From positions 53,878,001 to 53,942,000 of the forward strand of contig JBITNC010000001.1 of assembly GCA_050084985.1 (NCBI GenBank): a stretch of 64,000 nt of DNA. The letters are read 5' to 3'. Below the pieces are notes generated by a model. It ran no database searches. It was given only the letters and a program-made list of their open reading frames with translations, and had not been told where the DNA came from. Shown piece by piece: positions 11,341 to 23,963 of the stretch; the stretch's first letter is position 1; each line of letters starts with the position of its first letter. The DNA comes from Nageia nagi (lineage: Eukaryota > Pinophyta). A program made the translations under genes and the position numbers.

Positions 11341-14300
11341 AAAAGAACAAAGGTAATGGAAATGTAAATAAATTTAAAGGAAAGAAGAATATTCATGTTG
11401 GTTTTGCTGTGACACTCTACTCCATGTCTTGCACTTTTTTGTTTAATTGGATTATTAACTCTGGTTGCATAATTACATATGCTTTGAAAAGGAAAAGTTT
11501 AAGAACTTACATAAGTATAAAAAAGATACAGTTGTGATAGGTGATAACTCTAATTTTGACATCCAAGAAATTGGAGTGTGTTGATTCATGAAAAGGTTCT
11601 TGATAATGTGCTTTATGTTCTTAAGCTTAAGATAACTTTTTATGATCTAAGTTGCTATAAAAGGGTACTTTTTTGAGTTCAACTCTCAATCCTGATGCAT
11701 TAAAAAAGGACTTACCAGTTGGTTAAAGGAGCAATGAAAGATGATCTCTACATTGTAGATCAAGTTTCATCAAAAATGTATCTTACTATAAGTGTGTATT
11801 CTAGAGGCAATCTTTGACACCAACATTTAAGGACATCTTAACCATAAGAGTATTCAATTCATGAAAGACCAAGAACTTATGAAAGGTTTGAATTCAATTT
11901 CTCATTCAGTAGGTCTATGTGAAAAGTGCATTCTTGGTAAGATGCATAGATGAAAGTTTGAAAAAGATAAGGCAAGAAAAGCATCTAAACATCTCAACTT
12001 GTGCATTCAGATTTGATAGATTTATTTTAGACTAAGTCGCTTGGAGGAGCATCTTACATCTTAACTTTCATTGATGACTTTAGTAGGATGACTTTTGGGT
12101 ATCTACTTGAGCACAAAGATCAAAATTTTGAAAGTTTTAAGATTTTTAACGTTTTTATTAAAAATCAAACTAATCTTAAAATCAAAATGTTGAGATCAGA
12201 TAATGGAGGAGAATACAATAGCAATGAGTTCAATGACTATTGCACTAAGTATAGAATCAAAAGGTAATTTATAAATCTTTACACTCCTCAGCAAAATGAT
12301 GTTACTGAAAGAAAAAATAGAATAATTATGGAAATGGTTAGATGCATGGTGGGTGATCTTTTTAATTTTTTATGGGGTGAAGTATTAAGCACTATTATTT
12401 ACACCTTGAATAGGTGTCCCACAAAATCCATTCAAGGTAAAACTCCTTTTGAGGTATGGTCAAGAATAAAACCTAACATTTCTCACCTTAGAGTGTTTGG
12501 TTGTGAAACATTCTCCTACATATTTTCTGAGAAAAGAAAGAAGTTAGATAAAAGAGCTAAAAAATTCATCTTTATGGGTTATGATAGTCAGCATAAAGGC
12601 TACATGCTCTACTCTCCATCCTAGAAAAGCCATGTTTATTTTAAAAGATGTAAAGTTCAATGAACTTCCTAAAGAATTTGCTTCTAATGAAGATATTGAT
12701 GATTTAGATGACTCTTTAGTTGCACTTAGTTGGTTAGATATTGATTTAGATAGGTCACTTTAAGAAAAAATTATCCAACATAAAAGATAACTAGGAGCAT
12801 GACCTTGAACAAATTCTTATTTTCTAAGATTAACAACAAACATGAGCCCTCAACCTTCAAAGAAGCTTCTAAGCATAAGTGCTAGATGGAAGCCATGAAA
12901 GTGGAATATGAGGCGCTTATGAAAATGAAACTTGAGATTTGGTTTCTTATCCTAATAAGAAAAATGTGATTGGCAATAAGTGAATCTTTAAGGTTAAGTT
13001 CAATTCTATTAGAGATATTGAGAAATACAAGGTAACATTAGTAGCCAAAAGTTTTGCTTAGAAATATGATGTAGATTATGAGAAAACCTTTGCTCTCGTG
13101 GCAAAGATGCCTACTGTGAGAATTATCCTTGCTCTTTTTGTAGCTCAAAGATGGAAAGTTTTTCAACTTGACATCAAGAGTGCATTTCTCAATGGTGACT
13201 TAGATGTGGAAATCTTTATGAATCAACTAGAAGGGTTTAGTGTGGAATGTAAAGAATATTTTATGTGCAAACTAAAGAAGTCATTGTATGGACTTACGCA
13301 AGCACCTAAAGCTTGGTACAAGAAGATTTCAAGGTATTTTGTAAACATTGATTTCTTCAAGTGTTTTTTCAAATCTAATCTATATGTGCTCAATAAAGAA
13401 AAAGATGTGGTCTTTATTCTCCTTTATGTGGATGATCTTCTGATAACTAAGAACAATGATGAAAATCATTCAAGATTACATATCCAAATTTAAAGCAACA
13501 TTTGAAATGATTGATTGGTATCTTGTACTACTATCTTGGAATGAGAGTGTATCAATACAAGAATTGTACTTATCTCAATCAATCTAAGTATATATCAGAC
13601 ATATTACAGAAGTTTAGAATGGAAGAGTGTAAATATGCTATGATCCTAGTATCTTTTAGAATCTTTATTTCTTTGAGCTCTAACTCTCAGTTAGCTAATG
13701 CTACAACTTATAGGCAATTAATTGATAGTCTTTTGTATTTAACTATTTTTAGGCCTAATATTACCTTCATAATGAATCTTATGGCATAATTTATACATAA
13801 ACCATATGTTGAACACCTCAATGGTTTTAAACAAATCTTGAGGTATGTTGGAAGGACTAAATATCTTATTCTCAAGTATTTTAAGTTACCCTTATTTGTT
13901 ATCTCTGATTCTCAAATTCTAACTAGGGGAGATAGAGATGATAGAAAATCAACCTCTATGTATGTATTTAGCATTAGTTTAGATGCTATCTCTTGGGCTT
14001 CTAAAAGTAGCCTACTATTTCTCTTTCCACCATAGAAGTTGAATACCATGCCATGTCTATTACAACCTAGGAAGCCATTTAGCTAAAGCATTTATGTAAG
14101 AAATTAAGTATAAGTAAGGTGGCTCATCTTTGATTTCTTTAGACAATCAATTAACTATTTCTTTAGCTAAGAATTCGATGTTCCATTAGAGAATAAAACA
14201 TATAGAAATCCATACCCATTTTATTAAAGAGAAGGTTCTTGATGGTATCATACACCTAGAGTATTATCCATTCACTTTGAACTTTGTTAATTTATTCACC

Positions 14301-14359
14301 AAGCCTCTTCTAAATTTTTATTTTGTAAGCTTAAGGATGCTATTGGGTTGGTGAAGTTA
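11341..14359 (+). pseudogene. E1 pol remnant: protease, integrase, RT, RNase H (part 1)
   Basis: Protease motif at about 11445-11465 reads IINSGC, where sister copies have VDSGC: the catalytic Asp is Asn. Gag-pre-integrase zinc finger at about 11815-11960, with stops. Integrase core: LVHSDLID (about 12000), FIDDFSRMTFGYLLEHKD (12070-12120), MLRSDNGGEYNSNEFNDY (12188-12240) and DVTERKNR (12300-12323), so the D, D, E triad is visible. Its C-terminus is open at 12328-12624. RT: the 131-codon open stretch 13098-13493 with QLDIKSAFLNGDLDVEIF and LYVDDLLI. RNase H: 13511-14035, with DRDDRKSTSMYVFS. E2 interrupts the frame seven or so codons from its end; the last codons are at 23251-23274. Confidence 0.88.
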
Positions 14360-14364
14360 CCATT

Positions 14365-14862
14365 TGAGAGAATTGAACTATAACATGAACAACTCTAAGC
14401 TTCCAAGATCACATGAAAGCTTACAATACACATCTTATAAACTCACAAAGCAATCTCATTAAGATAACACAAGATGTAAGTGGTTCCTCTAACTAGAAGT
14501 ACATCCATTAATTAGATCTTTCTTCTTAACAAATATGCACTCTTACAATCCTCCTACGCTTTTCTCTTAAATACTACCCTATAGCATAACTTTACTCCAT
14601 AAATTGGTGTATGATATTAAAGAGAGAGCTTTCTATTTATAGGCCAAAATCCCTCTTTGGATCACCCTTTTATCCAATGTACAAAAGCATGACATGCACA
14701 TCCTTTTACCCAAAGGCATGCTCATGACATGGAGTGTAGAACAAGTTACATTATCATATTCACTTAAATACTTAAGGTATCAAATGATACCTTTAAATAT
14801 TAGTGAACTTACATAGAATATTATTATAAAACCTTTACAATAATGCATCATACATTCCAACA
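14365..14862 (-). repeat. E2 3' LTR
   Basis: Starts TGAGAGAATTG and ends CATTCCAACA as written on the plus strand. TATA box on the minus strand at 14634-14641. The adjoining CTCCTCTTTAATGC is the polypurine tract read in reverse. Confidence 0.92.
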
Positions 14863-15559
14863 CTCCTCTTTAATGCAATATTAGGATAGAGTGAATAAGA
14901 GAGAAAGTAAGAGAGTTATCTTTCTAATAGATACAACAAAGATGGGATTTTTTTTCATATTTATGAAGTAAGAAAGATTTAATTTGAGACTAAATAATTT
15001 ACCAAATACAATCATTAATCATAATTGGTTTCAATGTACATGAAGTAGTAATCCAATTGGAAGTCATGAAGAGTCTCTAAGAGCTTACATACTTGAATTC
15101 AGTAATTTGCAATCTCAAAGGAATCTGCAAGTCATAAGCAACTCAAATAAGGAGATTAATTAGATGCAACATATTCATATCAACTAGGATAGATGAATCA
15201 CATAAATGCCATCATGAACTAATCAATGGTGCACTATAAGTCATCACGAAGATGCTAAGCCAAAAATCATAGTCACCTACTATATATAAAGCATGTGTTG
15301 TTATCAAAAAATGCCATATGAGTTCCTCACATATGGATAATTGAATAGTGCTAAAAGACACATAAGAGTTTCTCACACATAGTAACTAAATAATAGCTAT
15401 ATTGGCTAATTGTTTTACTTTAAAAAATTTGTACAAGTTTTTCATGCAGAGTGAACTTATCATGAAGGTGTACAACAAAATCAACACTATACAACATAAA
15501 TCCTTTTAAGGGTGAAGTTATAATCACAAACATGAATTCAACATAAGAATTCAAACTTC
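14863..15559 (-). other. E2 3' untranslated region
   Basis: Non-coding. Contains worn copies of the CTCACATATGGATAA motif (about 15315-15385), as in the other copies. No frame. Confidence 0.65.
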
Positions 15560-18500
15560 ACTTTCCCTTGAAAGAAACTTCACCAACCCAATAGCATCCT
15601 TAAGCTTATAAAACTAAGCTTCTAGAAGGGGCTTGATGAATAAATTAATGAAGTTCAAGATGGATGGATAATATTTCAAGTGTATGATGCCATAAAAAAC
15701 CTTCTTCCTGATAAAATAGCTTGGATTTTCACATGTTTTATTCTTTGATGGAACATAGAATTCTTATCCAAAGAAATAGCCAACTAATTATTTGAAGAAA
15801 TCAAAGATGGGTTAGGTTGCTTATATCTAATTTCTTTCAAAAGATGCCTTAGCCAAATAGCTTTCTGGGCTATAAAAAAATGGCTTGATATTCGAATTCT
15901 GTGATCGAAAGAGAAATAGTAGGTTACTTCTTGGAAGTTCAAGAGATAGCACTTGAACCAATGCTAAACACATATGCAGAGGTTGATTTTCTATCATTTC
16001 TATCTTTTCCATAGTTAGAATCTGAGAACCTTAAGAGAAAAAATGATGGTAACTTAGAATACTTGAGAGTAAGATCCTTAGTCTCTATAACATACCTCAA
16101 GATTTTCTTAACAATATTGAGATGCTCAATATAAGATTTTTGCATGAATTATGTCATCAGATTCACTACGAAAGCAATATTTGGCCTAAATATAGTCAAA
16201 TATAAAAGACTACTAATTAATTGCATGTAAGCTATAGCATCAGCCAACTAAAAGTTGGAACTCAGAGAAATAGTGATTGAAGGAGAAATTAGGATCACAA
16301 CATATCTACACTCCATTCTAAACTTCTATAAGATGTATGATATATACTTAGATTGATTGAGATAAGTATAATTCTTATATTGATACACTTGCATTTCAAG
16401 ATAGTAGTGTAAGAGACCAAGATCAATCATTTAAAATGTTACCTTAAGTTTGGATATGCACTTTTGAATGATTTTTTCATTATTTTTAGTTATCAGAAGA
16501 TCATCCACATAAAGAAGAATCAAGACCACATCTTTTCTCTGATTGAGCACATATAGATCAAAGTTAAAAAAACACTTAGAAAAACCAATGTCCATAAAAT
16601 ACTTTAAAATCTTTTTGTACTAAGCTTTAGGTGCTTACTTAAATCTATATAATGACATCTTTAACTTGTACTCAAAAGACTCTTTGCCTTCCATAATGAA
16701 GCCTTCTTGTTGATTCATGAAGATTTTCACATCTAAGTCACCATTGAGAAATGCACTTTTGATGTCAAGTTAAAAAAATTTCATTTTTGAGTTACAAAAA
16801 GAGTAAAGATAATTCTCACAGTAGGCATCTTTTCCATAGGAGTAAAGTTTTTCTCAATCTACACTATATTTTTGAGTAAAACCTTTGGCTACTAATCTTA
16901 CCTTATATTTCTCAATATTCCTAATTGAATTGAACTTGATCTTATAGATCCACTTATTTTCAATCATATTTTTTTTATTGGGATAAGGAACCAAATCTTA
17001 AGTTTTATTTTTTATAAGCACCTCATACTCCACTTTCATGGCTTCCATTCAACACTTGTGCTTAGAAGCTTCTTTGAAGGTTGAGGGCTTATGCTTGTTG
17101 TAAATCTTAGTAAATAAGGATTTGTTAAAGGTCATGCTCCTTGTTACCTTTTAAATTAGATATTTTTATTCTTGAGGTGACTTATCCACATCAATATCTA
17201 ACCAACTAGGTGAAATTGAAGAGTCCTCTAAATCATTAATATTTTTATTAGAAGTAGATTCTTCAAGAAGTTCATTGAACTTTACATCCTTTGAAATAAA
17301 CATAACTTTGTATGATGGAGATTAGAGCTTGTAACCTCTATGCTAATTATCATAACCCACAAAGAAGTAATTTTTAGCTCTTTTATCTAACTTTTTCTTT
17401 TTCTCAAAAAGTAATGTAGGAGAATGCTTCATAACCAAACACCCTAAGGTGTGAAATGTTAGGTTTTCTTTCTGACCATGCCTCAAAAGGAGTTTTATCC
17501 TAAATAGATTTTTTGAGACACCTATTCAAGGTGTAAATAGCAGTGCTCACAACTTCACCCCATAAGAAATTAGAAAGATTACCTAGCATGCATCTAGCCA
17601 TCACCATAATTATCATATTTTTTCTTTTGACAACACCATTCTGCTGAGGAGTGTATGGAATTGTAAACTACCTTTCAACTCCATACATAGTGCAATAGAC
17701 ATTGAACTCATTGCTATTATATTCTCCTCCATTATCTGATCTCAACATCTTAATTTTAAGGTTAGTTTAATTCTCAACAAAGTTTTAAAAATTTTAAAAC
17801 TCTCAAATATTTGATCTTTATGCTCAAGTAGATACCCAAAGGTCATCATACTAAAGTCATTAATGAAATTCAAGATGTAAGATGCTCCTCTAAGCAACTT
17901 AGTATTAAATGGACTCATCAAATCTAAATGCACATGTTGAAGAGGTTGAGATGCTCTTATTGCCTTAACTTTTTCAAACTTTTATCTATGCATCTTGCTA
18001 AGAATGCACTTCTCACATAGAACAACTAAAAGAGAAATTAAGACAAACCTTCTATAAGTTCTTGGTATTTCATAACTTGAATACTCTTATGGTTAAGGTG
18101 CCCTAAATGATGGTACCAAAGATTACCTTTAGAACACACACTAGAAGTAAGACATATTTTGATGAAATTTGATCCATAATGTAGAAGTTATTTTTCATAA
18201 ATCTTTTAACCAAAGTGATAATCCTTTCTTAATTCACCAGGATTAAGAGTCAAACTCAAAAAAGTACCTTTTTTCTAGCAACTTGGATCATGGAGAGAAG
18301 GTTCATCCTAAGCTTGAGAACATATACCACATTATCAAGAACCTTTTTTGTGAATCAACACACTCTTAATTTCTTGGATTTTAAGGGTAGAGTTATCACC
18401 TATCACAATTGCATTTTTTTTATATTTGTGAAAGTTCTCAAACTTTTTCTTTTCAAAGTATAGGTGATTAGTGCAACCAGAGTCAACAATCCGATTAGAT

Positions 18501-18600
18501 GAAAAAGTGTGAGACATGGAGTAGAGCATCGTAACAAAATTAGCATGAATATCCTTCTTTCCTTTGAAGTTTATATTTCCATTACCTTTATTCTTTCTTC
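15560..18600 (-). pseudogene. E2 pol remnant: protease, integrase, RT, RNase H
   Basis: Right to left. Protease VDSGCTNHL near 18465-18495, within an open stretch 18335-18529, so the catalytic Asp is kept. Gag-pre-integrase region about 17960-18120. Integrase: INDFSMMTFGYLLEHKDQ (17742-17933) and a DNGGEYNSNEF match at about 17705-17745. The third catalytic residue is changed: the family GVVERKN reads GVVKRKN at about 17620-17640 (Glu to Lys). RT: LLYVDDLLITK at about 16490-16530. RNase H: 15939-16145, with DSNYGKDRNDRKSTSAYVFS. Stops and frameshifts occur throughout, so there is no functional product. Confidence 0.87.
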
Positions 18601-19480
18601 TCTTTTCTTTTTGTAGTAATCAACTTCTTTGTGACCTTAGATGCGATAATAGTTACAATTACCATCAAACTTTTTCTTAGGATATGGATTATTTACTTTA
18701 CCTTTTTCATCTTTTTACTTGAAGTGGTTGTTGTTGCTATTATTTCTATTGCTATTGCTATTATTCTTGTTGTTGCTATTATTTCTACTACTATTGTAGC
18801 CATTACCTTTTTTTTGAAATCTTTTAGAGGAAGAAATATAAGATTTTTTTTAATGGTTGAATTTCTTCTTGAAAAGAGTTTTGATTGCTCCAAGAGAAAT
18901 GTTATTATCTTTAGAATATGAAATTAACATCTTTTTGTTAAGAGTTTTCTCATACTTCAAAAGGAGCCTAGAAAGGTTTTCAAAAGAGAAAAATTATTCT
19001 TTATCATTCAAGCCTTATTTTCATTGAAGAATGATGAAGACCATGAACTCATTGTTGATCTAATTGCACTCAAAAGCAATAAGTTGGGTCTTTAGGTCAA
19101 TGATTTTATTCAAGTAGATAGCCACATTTTCATCTTTCCTTTGATAAGATTGAAGCAACTTTTGAAGAATAGTAAACCTTCTTAAAAACTTTGAACTAAG
19201 GTAGATTTGTTCAAGCTTATCCTAAGCTTCCTTTATCGAGGTTGAAAAGGAAATCATTAGTAGCATATCATCTAAAATTATATGAAAAATTATGGAGGTT
19301 TCCAACTCATTTTTCATGTTGTATGTCTCAAGTGCTTTCTTATCTGTAGGAGGTGCAAGATTCTCATTCACTATTTGTTAAAGCTTCTTTTCCTGCAATT
19401 CAACTTTCATGTGAGGTTTCTAAATCTTAAAGTTGGAACCATCAAGAATATGATTGGGTAAAAAGTTATCTCTTATTTAC
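18601..19480 (-). pseudogene. E2 gag remnant
   Basis: From about 19480 leftwards: HILDGSNFKI, MKVELQEKKL, NENLAPPTDKKALETYNMKN, LRRFTILQKLLQSYQRKDEN, NVAIYLNKIIDLKTQLIAFE, then a Lys-rich part and an Asn/Ser-rich linker (about 18720-18800), and zinc-knuckle remains at about 18620-18660. This is the best-preserved gag N-terminus of the family in the window. Several TAG and TAA stops. The 96-codon plus-strand frame at 18631-18921 is the antisense of the Asn-rich linker. Confidence 0.8.
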
Positions 19481-20647
19481 TAGATAAGAATGTGAATAAT
19501 AAGCATGTGTTTCAAAAAAATAATATTTCATATTATTATTTAATCTAAGTAAAAAATACATGTTAATTTTAACATGAAAGATACGGATGATTTGTTTCAC
19601 TAGTGCAAATATTTTACAACTCACATGTACTCAAATACATTTCTCATCTCAAAAATCATAGATGTAAAGTGACATTATTGAGCTTTATTTTTTTATCTAA
19701 AATTAGACCTTCACCTAGATGCCCATATAAGAGGAGTCCAAGTAATATCAATCATCAACCAATTCACCTTGATTAGTATTATACTTTTTGACAAGGAGAA
19801 GTACCTACTATTTTTTAAGGTTATGATATTTATTGAATTGGCCAAATTGTTAATCTTGATTAGGTTTTAAGTTATCTTTTTAGGTTATCATGATAATCCC
19901 TAAATGGACGTGTGAACATGTGGTATCACTACACATGCCTATTCATTTATTGAAATTATGTCTAGACCAACATATGACTTAGAGGCAATTGAAAAGTATA
20001 GACTTTTTACCATTTGGATTGTCAAACTTAAAGGCTCCAGTTCACCTATCCTCACCTCATGGCTCCCTAAACAAGTCATGTTGTAGAATGTACATGCGAA
20101 TGTGTTCATTTTAGAAGGTTGCTGATTTCAATATTTATATTTTTATTTGCATAAGTAAATAAAGCAAAATGCAAAACATGAAGTAAAAAAGCATAAGTAA
20201 AACATCATCTATTCAATTTGAAACTCAAGTGTCTAATGAGTTTTATTTACCAACCCTTAAAGGACATATTTTACATTATTCTTAATTTTGCACAAGATCA
20301 TTATAACTTAAGATTTTAAGTAATAAGCATGTATCATTAACTTAAAATATTTGAGTACTAAGCATAAGCATGCATCATTTTAAGTTAAAAAATTTTAAGC
20401 ACTAAGCATAAGCATGCATCATTTTAACTTTAAAAAATTTAAATGCTAAGCATAAGAATCTATCATTTAAAAATTTAAGTGCTAAGTATGCAATATTAAC
20501 TTTAAAATTTAAATCCTAAGTATGCATCATTAACTTAAAAATTTAAGTAAAACATGCATTATTTCCATATTTGCATAAGGATTTTAAACACTTAAAATCT
20601 AAGTATGCAATTTTAACATAAGAATCTAAAAAATGAAGTAAAAACTT

Positions 20648-21139
20648 TGAAGAAATTAGATCTACACTAATCCTCAAGGTCCAAGACTATAGAAAACTCA
20701 ATCATTCAACATCTACAAGTTAATAACACCATTCACACAAGATAACACAAATATAATGTGGTTCCTCCCTCCTTGGGAGTACATCCACAACTAGATCTCA
20801 ATTCTCAAACTATGCACCCTCTTACAACAATTCCTTCCTCTCCTACACAAACTAGTAGAGTAATCTTACTTCAAGAAACTTAGTTATTTTACAAGAGGAG
20901 AGGCCCTCTATTTATAGCATGAGAGCACCTCCCTAACCTCCCTTTAACCTAAGGGTAAGGTTAGGGTTACAATAAATGTATTACCTAACTTTAACCTACC
21001 AACTAACCACTTGGTAAGGTCAAAGTTTACATAATAAAGAATTCAATTAATCCCTTAAGGTATCTAAATATCCTTTAAGTGATTAATTGAATTTACAAGG
21101 AGTTTAGATATTCACAATATTTCATTACAAATTCTAACA
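20648..21139 (-). repeat. Solo LTR of an E0-related family, inside E2 leader
   Basis: 492 bp, TGAAGAAATTAG to AATTCTAACA as written. It shares with the E0 LTRs the layout, the block around GTGGTTCCTCCCTCCTTGGG (from about 20758) and a TATA box on the minus strand (20909-20916). A perfect 5-bp duplication AACTT flanks it (20643-20647 and 21140-21144). There is no internal region, so it was probably left by LTR-LTR recombination. Confidence 0.88.
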
Positions 21140-21929
21140 AACTTTATAAAATTTCTTTCTTTTTACTTAAAATCATGATCCTAAAAAAAATAGCAAAAAA
21201 TATTGCATTATTAGTTTACCTTAAAAAATAATTTTAACTAAGGAAAGAATAAATGCTAAGAATTTTGCATTAGTGTCATTAATTGCAATAAATACTAGAA
21301 AAATATTAATGCTAATAAGCACTAAAAATGCTTAAATAATTGTATCCAAGGCAAAATTCAATTCTAGGTATTAAAAACATATTTACTAAGTAAAAAATTG
21401 CCTCTAAAGGAAAAGAAATTGCTTTAAAGGAATTACAATTATGACCAAGGAAAAAAAAAAAAAATTCTACCTAACTCAAAGTTAAGTCTAAAAAAATTGC
21501 CTTATCTAAAGAGTAAGCATTTAAATTATCTACTGCATAATGATTTTCTCCCTTTTAAACAAGTAAAAAGAATCATCATTAAACTTGAGAGAGAATTAAT
21601 GAATAGTAGATAAGAAGGAAGCATGTAAGAAACTTCTATGTGCATTTTAAAAAGACTTGCAAGTAACTTAAAAAAATTAAATGCACTAACTATTTTAAAT
21701 GATTTAAAATTAAAAATAACTTTCAAGTAACTTTAAAAAATTCAATGCAAGATGGTAGTCCTTGTTAGAGGGGAGTAGGAAATTATGGAAGGCAGGTTAT
21801 GAAATTAGCGAAACCACCAGTAGAGATCAGTCACTGCCAAGAGAAGAAGTTTAGAAGAAGTGGCTAAATAAGGAGGAGGTGAGAACTTTTTTTAGTTGTG
21901 AGGTCATTTTTTTTTTGTTTTGCCACCAT

Positions 21930-22165
21930 AAGTAGGTTAGCTACTATGAGATGGCTAGCCGATGGATTAGCTATCATAGAATGGCCAAGCTATCACTGGC
22001 TAGCTAAGGCCACCATGATCTAGCCACCATGGATTGGCCAAGGTTGTCATAAGCTAGCCAAGGTCGTTGCAGGTTAGCCATTGCAAGTTGGTTGAGGTCG
22101 CCATGATCTAGCCATTATGGACTAGCTGAGGCCATCGAGGGCTGGCCTAAGCCGTCCCATGGCCA
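21930..22165. repeat. GC-rich degenerate repeat in E2 leader
   Basis: Irregular recurrence of TAGCCA, GGCTAGC and GGCCA(A/C) words about every 20-40 bases in an otherwise AT-rich leader. No fixed period could be set by eye. Confidence 0.55.
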
Positions 22166-22738
22166 TTAGCATGAGGCCATCTTTTTTTTTGAAAAAATAT
22201 ATATTTTTAATTTTTTTGAAAAAAATAAGGGTAAATTTCATTTTTCAAAAAACAATTGACCTCAACAAAGAGAAAAAAATTGAACACTCCTTCCCTTTTT
22301 TTTGAAATTTTTATTTATAGAATAAATACAAAAAAATGTAATTTGTAAAAAAAATTCTTCATTTCATACTTTGTAAAAAAATTCTAAAAAAAAAAATAGC
22401 TGATATAAGAATTTTAAATTTTTGTACACTAACTTTTTTAATATTTTTCAAAAAATTAGCAATATGCTAAGTAATTTTTTTTGAAAAAAAATTGTAACTT
22501 AACATAAGAAGTTAGTATAAAAATTCAACATATTGCAATATATATATTATATATATAACTAACTAACGCATAGCACATATTATGTTATTATCACAATGAA
22601 ATAATCTAAAAGAAATAACCAAAAAAGAAGGAATTTATACCTTCTCTTAGTTTTACCTCAACAAAGGAGTGTAGGTTGAGGAATGAAGACCTTGAAAAAG
22701 AAGAGCTTTTACATCAAGAAGAAGAGCTTTCACACCAA

Positions 22739-22750
22739 GCTCTGATACAA
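22739..22750 (-). promoter_or_regulatory. E2 primer binding site
   Basis: GCTCTGATAC followed by AA on the plus strand, the reverse of the tRNA-Met site. One C is missing compared with E0, E3 and G2. It adjoins the 5' LTR at 22752. Confidence 0.85.
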
Positions 22751-22751
22751 A

Positions 22752-23250
22752 TGAGAGAATTGAATTATAATATGAACAACTTTAAACTCCCAAAATCACA
22801 TGAAAGCTCATAATACATATCTAACAAACTCACAAAGTAATCTCACAAAGATAACACAAGATGTAAGTGGTTCCTCCAACTAGGAGTACATCCACTAACT
22901 AGATCTCTCTTCTTAACAAATATGAACTCTTACAATCCTCTTATATTTTTCTTTTAAACACTATCCTATAGCATAATTTTACTCCACAAATTGGTGTATG
23001 ATCTCAAAGAGAGAGCCTTCTATTTATAGACCAAAATCCTTCTTTGGATCATCCTTTTATCTAATGTACAAAAGCATGACATGCACATCTTTTTACCCAA
23101 AAGGCATGCTCATGACATGGAGTGTAGAACAAGTTACATTATCATATTCACTTAAATACTTAAGGTATCAAATGATACCCTTAAGTATTAGTGAACTTAC
23201 ATAGAAGATTATTACAAAACCTTTACAATAATGAATTATACATTCCAACA
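22752..23250 (-). repeat. E2 5' LTR
   Basis: 499-bp direct repeat of 14365-14862. TATA box on the minus strand at 23021-23028. Ends CATTCCAACA, then the TSD CCCTC. Confidence 0.92.
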
Positions 23251-23274
23251 CCCTCAAGGAGGAGTGAAGTTTGA
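23251..23274 (+). pseudogene. E1 pol, last codons and stop (part 2)
   Basis: Continues the frame broken at 14359. The codons CCC TCA AGG AGG AGT GAA GTT TGA parallel the E3 ending LPSKRSEI. The natural pol end of E1, separated from the rest by 8.9 kb. Confidence 0.8.
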
Positions 23275-23963
23275 ATTTTTATGTTAAATTCATGTTTATG
23301 ATGATAAGTTTTCCGCTAGAAGGATTTTGTATTGTATAGTGTTAATTTTGTTGTACACCTTCATGCTAAGTTCCCTCTATGTCAAGAACTTGTATAAATT
23401 TTTAAAACAAAAATATTGATCAATCTAGGACTGTTCAATTATCCATATGTGAAGAACTCTTATGTGTCTTTTGATACTATTTAGTTATCCATATGTGAGA
23501 AACTCATATGTGCATGCTCTATTTTGTAATGATAATCAACATATGTTTTATATATAGTAGGTGATTATGAGTTTTAGCTTGGCATCTTAGTGATAACTTA
23601 TAGTGCACCCTTAATCAGTTCATGATGGCATTTGAGTGATTCATCTATCCTTATTGATATGAATATGTTACATCTAACTGATCTTATTATTTGAGCTACT
23701 TATGACTTATAGGTTACTTACTTCAAGTATGAAGGCTCTTGGAGACTCTTCATAACTTCCAGTTGGATAACTACTTTATATACATTAAAATTAGTTATGG
23801 TTAATGATTATATTTGGTAAAGTAGTGAGTCTCAAACTAGATCTTTCTTCACAAATATGTAAAACATTCTCATCTTCATTGTATCTATTTGGAAGAGAAC
23901 TCTCTTACTTTCTCTCTTTCTTCTCTCATATTCATTTTATCCCAATATTGCATTAAGAGGGAG
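23275..23963 (+). other. E1 3' untranslated region and polypurine tract
   Basis: Matches the 3' UTRs of E2 and E3 in reverse. Contains TATCCATATGTGA(G/A)(G/A)A words at about 23450 and 23490. A purine run AAGAGGGAG (23955-23963) directly before the 3' LTR is the polypurine tract. Confidence 0.75.

Larger units (their letters stand above)
19481..22738 (-). other. E2 leader, with a solo LTR inserted
   Basis: Long leader. The gag-proximal part (19600-20280) matches E0, E1 and E3. Next comes a stretch rich in repeated AAGCATGCATCATT-like words (about 20310-20580), then the solo LTR (20648-21139), A/T-rich DNA, and a GC-richer block of GGCTAGCC/ATGGCC words (about 21930-22165). No credible frame. 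Confidence 0.7.
14365..23250 (-). mobile_element. E2: Ty1/copia LTR retrotransposon inside E1 pol
   Basis: Two similar LTRs (498 and 499 bp) bound gag-pol remnants in family order on the minus strand. TSD CCATT (14360-14364) and CCCTC (23251-23255), two mismatches. Removing E2 and one TSD copy restores the reading of E1 pol, matching the C-terminus of E3. It carries a solo LTR in its leader. Length without that is about 8.4 kb. Confidence 0.92.

Noticed and set aside
18631-18921. 96-codon hydrophobic plus-strand frame that looks like a membrane protein
   Set aside because: Antisense of the E2 gag linker, same artefact as in E1.
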